Assembly (NCBI GenBank): GCA_045585955.1
Contig: JAZMZK010000099.1
Span: 1-7,701 of the forward strand
DNA from: SIG78 sp045585955
GTDB lineage: Bacteria > Verrucomicrobiota > Lentisphaeria > Victivallales > Victivallaceae
Length of the DNA: 7,701 nt
Direction of reading: 5' to 3'
Position numbers and translations under genes: made by a program. Positions within the stretch are counted from its first letter, which is position 1, and each line of letters begins with the position of its first letter. The notes under the pieces are model-generated. The model made no database searches. It saw only the letters and a program-made list of their open reading frames with translations, and had not been told where the DNA came from. Shown piece by piece: positions 1 through 4,669 of this stretch.

Positions 1-93
1 AAAGTAATTCAAACCGTTCTCAAGCTTATCTAATATAGCACAAAGTTTGAATTCTACGCTATACTGACGCCGTTTCTTTTGTGTTTTCTCCAT
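1..93 (-). CDS. IS3-family transposase OrfA, N-terminal 31 codons (partial)
   Basis: Translating from the ATG at 93-91 gives MEKTQKKRRQYSVEFKLCAI, then LDKLENGLNYF, and the frame stays open to the window edge. A basic N-terminus followed by (K/R)-x-Y-S-x-E-F-K is the typical start of OrfA in the IS3 family. That protein carries the helix-turn-helix that binds the terminal repeats and is normally joined to the DDE integrase OrfB by a programmed -1 frameshift. A GAGG ribosome binding site lies at 105-108 with 11 bases to the start. Only the beginning of the helix-turn-helix region is present, so activity cannot be assessed. The site is partly buried in a hairpin, described separately. Confidence 0.8.
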   Translation of the reverse strand, partial: MEKTQKKRRQYSVEFKLCAILDKLENGLNYF

Positions 94-97
94 AAAA

Positions 98-139
98 AAG
101 TACACCTCAAAAGTTGTGTCCAACTTTTGGGGTGCACTT
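98..139 (-). promoter_or_regulatory. Hairpin at the IS terminus covering the transposase ribosome binding site
   Basis: Arm 98-116 (AAGTACACCTCAAAAGTTG) pairs with 121-139 (CAACTTTTGGGGTGCACTT) across a four-base loop at 117-120. Seventeen of 19 positions are Watson-Crick, and the two differences become wobble pairs or mismatches depending on strand. The GAGG of the OrfA ribosome binding site (105-108, minus strand) lies inside the downstream arm. A transcript entering from outside, for example readthrough from ahcY, would contain both arms and could fold the site away. A transcript starting inside the element would lack the outer arm. This protective arrangement is known from other insertion sequences such as IS10; its operation here is inferred. 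Confidence 0.6.
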
Positions 140-217
140 CAGTTTGCAGCAACCATTTTTTCAAAGATTTACGGAAAATCCCTTGAAACAAAACCAACAG
201 GATTGACCATCATCTTT

Positions 218-246
218 GGTGATTTTTCAGAAAATTTGAAATCACC
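218..246 (-). terminator. Weak hairpin downstream of ahcY, possible transcript end
   Basis: GGTGATTT at 218-225 pairs perfectly with AAATCACC at 239-246 around a 13-base loop, starting 11 bases beyond the ahcY stop. No U-tract follows on the minus strand, so it is not a canonical intrinsic terminator. It may instead stabilise the 3' end. A second weak helix (163-170 with 176-183, including two wobble pairs) lies further on and also lacks a good U-run. Nothing else between the insertion sequence and ahcY looks like a terminator. Confidence 0.25.
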
Positions 247-256
247 TCTTGTTATA

Positions 257-1663
257 TCAGTAGCGATAGGTATCCGGCTTGAACGGTCCATCAACCGATA
301 CGCCGATATAGTCGGCTTGCTTCTGCGTAAGTTTGGTGAGCTTGGCACCCAGCTTTTCCAAATGCAAACGGGCGACTTCTTCGTCCAGCTTTTTATCCAG
401 CAAATAGACACCTACCGCACGATCGGGATTGCGGGCAATGTCGATCTGCGCCAAAGTCTGGTTGGTAAAGCTGTTGCTCATTACAAAGCTGGGGTGACCG
501 GTGGCACAACCCAGATTGACCAGTCGGCCTTCAGCAAGCAAATAGATACTGTGACCATCTTCATAGGTATAACGGGTCACCGGGCAGGTGTTGTCTTTGA
601 TCTGGACTTTCCTGATATTAGGCCAGGCTTCCAATCTGGCGACCTGGATTTCGTTATCAAAGTGACCGATATTGCAGACGATCGCCTGATCTTTCATCTG
701 ACTCATGTGTTCAGCAGTGATGATGTCGCAGTTACCGGTGGTGGTCACAAAAATATCCGCTTCGGCAAGAGCATCTTCCACAGTGCAGACCTGGAAGCCT
801 GCCATACATGCCTGCAAAGCGCAGATGGGGTCAACTTCGCTGACCAGCACCCGGGCACGCTCGTTACGCATGGCTTCGGCACAGCCTTTGCCTACATCAC
901 CATAGCCGCAGACCATGACGGTTTTGCCGGAGATCATCACATCCAGCGCCCGCTTGATGCCGTCGGGCAGACTGTGACGGCAGCCATAGATATTGTCGAA
1001 CTTGCTCTTGGTGACAGAGTCGTTGACATTGACCGCCTGAAACAAAAGTTCATTCTTTTCCGCCATCTGGATAAGCCGGTGGACTCCGGTAGTGGTTTCT
1101 TCCGAAACACCCTTGACTCTGGCGGCAACCTTGTGCCAGTGACCGGGTTTTTCTTTGAGCACACGCTTGAGCAAGGCGTTGATGACCTGCAATTCATACA
1201 CATCAGTTGGCTCATCCAAAATAGCGGGGTCATCTTCTGCCGCCACGCCGCGGTGGATCAAAAGTGTGGCATCGCCGCCATCATCCACGATCTGGTCGGG
1301 ACCGCTGCCGTCGGGGAAAGTCAGAGCATCGTAAGTACATTCCCAATACTCTTCCAGTGTTTCACCTTTCCATGCAAAGACCGGCACGCCCAAATCTGCG
1401 ATAGCCGCTGCGGCATGATCCTGGGTGGAAAAGATATTGCAGCTTGCCCAGCGCACATCCGCACCGAGAGCTTTCAGAGTTTTGATCAATACAGCGGTCT
1501 GGATCGTCATGTGCAGACTGCCGGAAATTTTGATACCTTTAAGGGGCTGCTCCGCACCGTATTTGCGGCAGGTTGCCATCAAACCGGGCATTTCCTGTTC
1601 AGCGATCTCGATTTCACGATGACCGAAAGCCGCAAGGGAGATATCTCTTACTTTGTAATCCAT
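257..1663 (-). CDS. ahcY: S-adenosylhomocysteine hydrolase (adenosylhomocysteinase)
   Basis: This cytosolic NAD-dependent enzyme splits S-adenosylhomocysteine into adenosine and homocysteine, relieving product inhibition of methyltransferases and feeding the methionine cycle. The 468 residues are the long bacterial form, with the extra segment near 140-185. Visible landmarks are the substrate-domain His51 (GSLHMTIQTAVL), DDGGDATLLIH at 127-137, EETTTGV at 188-194, NDSVTKSKFDN at 214-224 with Lys219 and Asp223, and the NAD-binding GYGDVGKG at 253-260. NIGHFDNE follows with His334, then HPSFVMSNSFTNQ at 390-402. The C-terminal Lys462 and Tyr466, which reach NAD of the neighbouring subunit, are kept, but the usual HYRY ending reads TYRY. 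The ATG at 1663 has an AAGGA ribosome binding site overlapping the end of the preceding gene; the 12-base gap suggests translational coupling. No SAM or SAH riboswitch fits in that gap. Confidence 0.97.
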   Translation of the reverse strand: MDYKVRDISLAAFGHREIEIAEQEMPGLMATCRKYGAEQPLKGIKISGSLHMTIQTAVLIKTLKALGADVRWASCNIFSTQDHAAAAIADLGVPVFAWKGETLEEYWECTYDALTFPDGSGPDQIVDDGGDATLLIHRGVAAEDDPAILDEPTDVYELQVINALLKRVLKEKPGHWHKVAARVKGVSEETTTGVHRLIQMAEKNELLFQAVNVNDSVTKSKFDNIYGCRHSLPDGIKRALDVMISGKTVMVCGYGDVGKGCAEAMRNERARVLVSEVDPICALQACMAGFQVCTVEDALAEADIFVTTTGNCDIITAEHMSQMKDQAIVCNIGHFDNEIQVARLEAWPNIRKVQIKDNTCPVTRYTYEDGHSIYLLAEGRLVNLGCATGHPSFVMSNSFTNQTLAQIDIARNPDRAVGVYLLDKKLDEEVARLHLEKLGAKLTKLTQKQADYIGVSVDGPFKPDTYRY

Positions 1664-1675
1664 ATTTATCCTTAT

Positions 1676-2719
1676 TTAAAGTTTACTGTGTGCGTAACGA
1701 ATCAATTCTTCAGTTTCCTGCCAGCCGATGCAGCCATCGGTGACCGACACATTGGGCAGCGGCTTGCGTCCGGCAGAAATATCCTGTCTGCCTTCGCAAA
1801 GATGACTTTCCAGCATCATGCCCACAATGGCATTTTCGCCGGCGGCAATCTGGTCTACAACATTGTAGAAAACCTTTTTCTGCCGGTCAAAGCGTTTGCC
1901 GCTGTTGGCATGGCTGCAATCGATCATGATCTGCGGCGGGAGTCCGGCTTTTTTCATTGCCACTTTCAAAAAAGCAATGTATTCGGCTTCGTAATTGGGC
2001 CCCTGCCCTCCCCGCAAAACGATATGACCGTACTTATTGCCGCTGGTGCGGAATACGCTGACTTCGCCGTTGCCATCCACCCCGATAAAGCTGTGCTGAC
2101 GGCGGGCAGTGTTTACCGCATCGATCGCCACTTGCATATTGCCATCGGTAGCGTTCTTGAAACCGACCGCCATGGAAAGACCGCTGGCGAGCTGCCGGTG
2201 CGGCTGACTTTCAGTGGTTCTTGCACCGATGGCAGTCCACGCTACGGCATCGACGGTATACTGAACCAAAATCGGGTCGAGGGTTTCGGTAGCTACCGGC
2301 AAACCTTTATCCACGATCTCCAGCATCAGCTGGCGGGAGAGCCGGATACCCTTTTCGATGTTGTATTCATCGTTCATATCCGGGTCGTAAATCAAACCTT
2401 TCCAACCGACAGTTGTACGGGGTTTTTCAAAATAAACCCGCATGATCAGCATAAGTTTGTCGCTGACTTCGCCATTGAGCTTTGCCAGCTTGGAGGCATA
2501 TTCCAAAGCGGAATCCTTATCGTGGATGGAGCAAGGCCCCACCACGATCATTTTGCGGGGATCTTTACCGTCAAGAATATCAAAAACCTCCTGACGGTGA
2601 CGCATTACCTGTGCCACGCAATCCAGTGACAACGGTAATTCGGAGTGAATTTCATCAGGAGTCGGCAGTTTTGACCGGCTCAAGATATTTACATCACTGC
2701 TTTTTTGCAGTATATTCAT
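1676..2719 (-). CDS. aroG: 3-deoxy-7-phosphoheptulonate (DAHP) synthase, type I AroG/AroF class
   Basis: The enzyme condenses phosphoenolpyruvate and erythrose 4-phosphate to DAHP, the first committed step of the shikimate pathway to aromatic amino acids. At 347 residues it matches the E. coli AroG/AroF/AroH length. The four metal ligands of AroG (C61, H268, E302, D326) appear here as Cys63 in GPCSIHD, His270 in DCSHANS, Glu304 in MMLESH and Asp328 in VTDGCIGW, all at a constant offset of two. Substrate-binding stretches RVYFEKPRTTVGWKG (94-108), GARTTESQ (165-172), GFKN (186-189) and LRGG (235-238) are intact. In the effector region the proline of the usual T/S-P-Q-Y is valine (LVQY, Val152). 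The ATG at 2719 has only a weak purine-rich site (AGAAAGA) upstream. It follows the isomerase gene by 30 bases. Which isozyme class it belongs to cannot be settled by eye. Confidence 0.96.
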   Translation of the reverse strand: MNILQKSSDVNILSRSKLPTPDEIHSELPLSLDCVAQVMRHRQEVFDILDGKDPRKMIVVGPCSIHDKDSALEYASKLAKLNGEVSDKLMLIMRVYFEKPRTTVGWKGLIYDPDMNDEYNIEKGIRLSRQLMLEIVDKGLPVATETLDPILVQYTVDAVAWTAIGARTTESQPHRQLASGLSMAVGFKNATDGNMQVAIDAVNTARRQHSFIGVDGNGEVSVFRTSGNKYGHIVLRGGQGPNYEAEYIAFLKVAMKKAGLPPQIMIDCSHANSGKRFDRQKKVFYNVVDQIAAGENAIVGMMLESHLCEGRQDISAGRKPLPNVSVTDGCIGWQETEELIRYAHSKL

Positions 2720-2749
2720 CGGAACAAATCTTTCTATTGCAATTATTTA

Positions 2750-3601
2750 TCACATACCCAGCCAGGTACGCAAAAATCTGATGTAGTCCATATCGCGTTT
2801 GGCGGCAATAAGACCGTCGCCGGAGCAGGCGTATTCGATGGCAAGGATGCCGGACTTAAGCTCGTTCTTGAGTTTGCCCATTACTTTACCGGTATCGATG
2901 TGACCGGCTTCCAGATGGGTAGCCATCCAGTTTTGGAAATCACGGGTGCGCATAAGATTTTTCAAGTGAGCGTAATAGATCTTGCCTTTGAGCAGTTCAA
3001 ACACCTGATCGATGCTTTCGCCGTTTTTGTTCAAAAAGATGTTGCCGTGGTCGTAGTTGATACCGATGGCAGGGCTCTTTACATAGGTCAGGAGTTTAGC
3101 GCAGCTGGTGGCAATATCGTGGATATAGCAGTTGTGGCTTTCCAGAGCAGCAAGCATACCGCGTTTTTCCAGCTCGATACCGGCACGGGTCAAACCTTCG
3201 CCGTGGCGGGCATACATTTCTTCGTCAGCAATGGCACTGCCGTTGACGGAAAAGTCGTAGTAGTCCACGCCTTCAGCGATCAGATTATCGGTAAACATAT
3301 TCAAAAGTTTGGTACCGCACTTTTCTTTTGCCCAGTCAATGAACTTAACGAAATCTTCAAAATCCTTTTTGCAGGTATCAGCATCATTGTTGAAGCAGAG
3401 CTGATAACCAAAAGCCAGTTCCAATTCAGGATTACGCTGTTTAAGATCTTCGACCATAGCAAAGTATTTTTCCGGGGTCATATCGTAATATCGCTTACCG
3501 CGGAGCTCCACACCATCAGCCCCGGTGGCTTTGATGAGTTTGAAAAGGTCTTCAAATTTTCCGGCGCCTTCGTAATAGTTTACATGCAGCAGAACTTTCA
3601 T
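2750..3601 (-). CDS. Sugar phosphate isomerase/epimerase-like protein (xylose isomerase-like TIM barrel)
   Basis: This 283-residue protein has the pattern of the AP endonuclease 2 / xylose isomerase-like TIM-barrel superfamily, which includes sugar epimerases, hydroxypyruvate isomerases and inosose-converting enzymes. Likely divalent-metal ligands at the barrel mouth are Glu154 (ALESHN), Asp184 (GINYDHGN), His212 (YAHLKN) and Glu256 (LAIEY). Other family marks are GVELRG at 30-35 near the first strand and EAGHIDTGKV at 231-240, which corresponds to the usual G-x-G-D-[IV]-D segment with His234 in place of the second glycine. There is no signal peptide, so it should be cytosolic. It is first in the apparent operon with DAHP synthase and ahcY, and has the best ribosome binding site of the three (AGGAG at 3609-3613, seven bases from the ATG). 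The substrate cannot be named from the sequence. Confidence 0.85.
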   Translation of the reverse strand: MKVLLHVNYYEGAGKFEDLFKLIKATGADGVELRGKRYYDMTPEKYFAMVEDLKQRNPELELAFGYQLCFNNDADTCKKDFEDFVKFIDWAKEKCGTKLLNMFTDNLIAEGVDYYDFSVNGSAIADEEMYARHGEGLTRAGIELEKRGMLAALESHNCYIHDIATSCAKLLTYVKSPAIGINYDHGNIFLNKNGESIDQVFELLKGKIYYAHLKNLMRTRDFQNWMATHLEAGHIDTGKVMGKLKNELKSGILAIEYACSGDGLIAAKRDMDYIRFLRTWLGM

Positions 3602-3668
3602 GTTTTTTCTCCTGTTTTGAGTTTTCTGTTCCGTATATTATAGGTTAGAGTATACATAAATTCTTTTT

Positions 3669-3697
3669 AATATACAGTACAAGAAGGTCATTGTCAA
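3669..3697 (-). promoter_or_regulatory. Sigma70-type promoter for the isomerase-DAHP synthase-ahcY operon
   Basis: On the minus strand a perfect -35 TTGACA (3692-3697) is followed by a 17-base spacer and the -10 TATATT (3669-3674), five of six to consensus. Transcription would start near 3661-3662, leaving a leader of about 60 bases before the ATG at 3601. That leader is AT-rich and shows no stable fold. A further perfect TATAAT lies at 3637-3642 but has no -35 partner at the right distance. Confidence 0.75.
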
Positions 3698-3726
3698 GGA
3701 TTGATAAGCTTTTAACACTATAAAAT

Positions 3727-3755
3727 TTGCTTTTTTCTGAAGAAAGTATTATATT
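3727..3755 (+). promoter_or_regulatory. Possible weak promoter for the lipoprotein gene
   Basis: TTGCTT (3727-3732) and TATATT (3750-3755) are separated by 17 bases, about 58 bases before the ATG at 3813. The -10 is good, but the -35 matches only TTG of the consensus. It lies in the divergent intergenic region, back to back with the operon promoter. TATAAA at 3719-3724 lacks a correctly spaced -35. Confidence 0.3.
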
Positions 3756-3812
3756 AGGAACCAGTGTTGTTATCTGCGGCAGAAGCCGTTGTAATTTTTG
3801 AGGATTTGTGTT

Positions 3813-4274
3813 ATGTGCTTTAAGACTTTTTGCCGGTGGTGCGTTCTTCTGGCGAGTGCATCAACGATGTTGTTGAGCAGTGGTTGCAGCTCAACAGATG
3901 CAGCGGCACCGACTAAAATGGATGATTTTGACTACACAAGCGTAGTAAATAATCATTTGACATTGATGGATTTTGCCAGGCATTTGTATAACTCAAAGCT
4001 CAATGTTATCCAGATCCAGCCCATCCGGGCAGATGTTCTGCGGGCCATGTCGGCGGCAGCTATTTTGATCGATAAAGATGAAATCGGTGTGTATTACTAC
4101 AATGTCGATGTGGAATCTCAAAGAAATATCATTGCAAAATTTCATAAAGACGGGTTTGCTTACATTTTAGGCTTCCGTTTTCCGGTATTCATGGCGGGCA
4201 GCTTTGTACTTACCGGAGTGGAGAAACACCCCAAAAAGAAGGAGATAATCAAAGCACTGCGTAATTTCAAATAA
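3813..4274 (+). CDS. Small putative lipoprotein of unknown function
   Basis: The ATG at 3813 gives 153 residues and has GAGG at 3800-3803, nine bases upstream; a TTG at 3798 would add five residues but overlaps that site. The N-terminus has basic residues (Lys4, Arg8), a hydrophobic stretch (10-21) and a lipobox-like LSSGC with Cys25, so a lipoprotein signal peptide cut before Cys25 is likely. Serine rather than aspartate at +2 would favour outer-membrane sorting in a Gram-negative. The -3 position is serine instead of the usual leucine, which weakens the call slightly. The mature part has no further membrane segment; it alternates short hydrophobic and charged stretches (IGVYYYNVDVESQ at about 91-103, GFRFPVFMAGSFVLTG at about 118-133) and ends in a lysine-rich tail. 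I recognise no family. It looks monocistronic: divergent from the operon and separated from ppdK by 395 bases. Confidence 0.75.
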   Translation: MCFKTFCRWCVLLASASTMLLSSGCSSTDAAAPTKMDDFDYTSVVNNHLTLMDFARHLYNSKLNVIQIQPIRADVLRAMSAAAILIDKDEIGVYYYNVDVESQRNIIAKFHKDGFAYILGFRFPVFMAGSFVLTGVEKHPKKKEIIKALRNFK

Positions 4275-4324
4275 ACAGCAGTGATACAAAAAATATTGTT
4301 CCGGAAAAGGCTCGGAAATGGGCA

Positions 4325-4437
4325 ATGGAGTGCAAACCGGGATATGTGGTGAAAATACTTCAATGTTTGGTGCTTGCAATTTGACAGATCACGCAAGCTG
4401 CAAGCACTGGTCATTGAAGTTTTGACCGGAACTCCAT
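4325..4437. repeat. Long imperfect inverted repeat between the lipoprotein gene and ppdK
   Basis: The core arms are 4357-4378 and 4399-4420 around a 20-base loop. ACTTCAATG (4357-4365) pairs with CATTGAAGT (4412-4420), and GTGCTTGCA (4370-4378) with TGCAAGCAC (4399-4407). The four bases between them in each arm can give three G-U pairs in plus-strand RNA. Further out, GGT (4348-4350) can pair with ACC (4425-4427), and ATGGAGT (4325-4331) with ACTCCAT (4431-4437), making a 113-base cruciform-like element. Only four T residues follow the core arm, so it would be a weak terminator for the lipoprotein transcript. It could equally be a small mobile repeat or a structured RNA. It starts 51 bases after the lipoprotein stop. 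Confidence 0.8.
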
Positions 4438-4669
4438 AGTCGATTTTCTTACCTTAAAAAAATTTTCAAAACACAATTTTATATTGGCTGAAAAAGTCAT
4501 TTGATCTCATTTTTTCTTTTGCAGAAAAATTGGGATGCCGTTGCGTTTTATTAAAAATTCAACTTCCCGGCGGCCATGCGTGCAGAGCATAACCTTTCTA
4601 AAACTCTGTAAGGACTGAAGCGTTCGGGAAAAAATCAAAAATCCTCAATAAAAAGAAAGGAAGAGGATC
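4438..4669 (+). promoter_or_regulatory. ppdK upstream region and probable 5' leader with candidate RNA helices
   Basis: No gene is visible here. The first part (4438-4560) is AT-rich and should hold the promoter, but no pair of good boxes stands out; TTGGGA (4530-4535) and TAAAAA (4552-4557), 16 apart, are only four of six each. The second part is richer in GC and can fold. TTCCCG (4564-4569) pairs with CGGGAA (4625-4630), enclosing TGCAGAG (4581-4587) with CTCTGTA (4604-4610). CCTT (4593-4596) with AAGG (4610-4613) would make an H-type pseudoknot with that helix, sharing base 4610. No known riboswitch class is recognised, and helices this short may arise by chance. Confidence 0.35.
4641..4668 (+). 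promoter_or_regulatory. Hairpin presenting the ppdK ribosome binding site in its loop
   Basis: ATCCTC (4641-4646) is the exact reverse complement of GAGGAT (4663-4668), leaving a purine-rich 16-base loop that contains the ribosome binding site AAGGA (4657-4661), eight bases before the ATG at 4670. The helix ends one base from the start codon, so folding could affect initiation. The alternative GAGG at 4663-4666 is too close to the ATG to act as the site. The pairing is seen; any regulatory role is inferred. Confidence 0.4.

Larger units (their letters stand above)
1..141 (-). mobile_element. Left end of an IS3-family insertion sequence (IS150-like), cut by the window edge
   Basis: Read on the minus strand, the element begins at 141 with TGAAGTGCACCCCAAAAGTT and continues GGACA. 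This starts with TG and matches the terminal inverted repeat style common in IS150-group members of the IS3 family (CACCCCAAAAGTTGGACA core). A transposase OrfA start follows at 93, about 48 bases in, which is normal spacing for this family. The other end, OrfB and any target duplication lie outside the window, so completeness cannot be judged. The element sits 115 bases downstream of the ahcY stop and is oriented the same way as that operon. Family assignment rests on the terminal sequence plus the OrfA N-terminus, both visible here. Confidence 0.85.

Noticed and set aside
1664..1675. SAM or SAH riboswitch ahead of ahcY
   Set aside because: Only 12 bases separate ahcY from the preceding gene, and the operon leader (3602-3661) is unstructured and AT-rich.
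116..2629. Open plus-strand frame of 837 codons antisense to ahcY and DAHP synthase
   Set aside because: It runs opposite two clearly recognised genes and crosses their junction. Its translation resembles no family, and it has no ribosome binding site. It is an effect of codon use in the real genes.
2705..3643. Open plus-strand frame of 312 codons opposite the sugar isomerase-like gene
   Set aside because: The minus-strand gene has a strong ribosome binding site, a promoter and family motifs. The plus frame is a shadow that runs into the operon's own promoter region.
3798..3812. Upstream TTG start for the lipoprotein gene
   Set aside because: The ribosome binding site GAGG (3800-3803) would lie inside the coding region, whereas it is well placed for the ATG at 3813.
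4160..4414. Minus-strand frames overlapping the lipoprotein gene end and the inverted repeat
   Set aside because: They lack ribosome binding sites and recognisable sequence, and overlap a better supported gene and a non-coding repeat.
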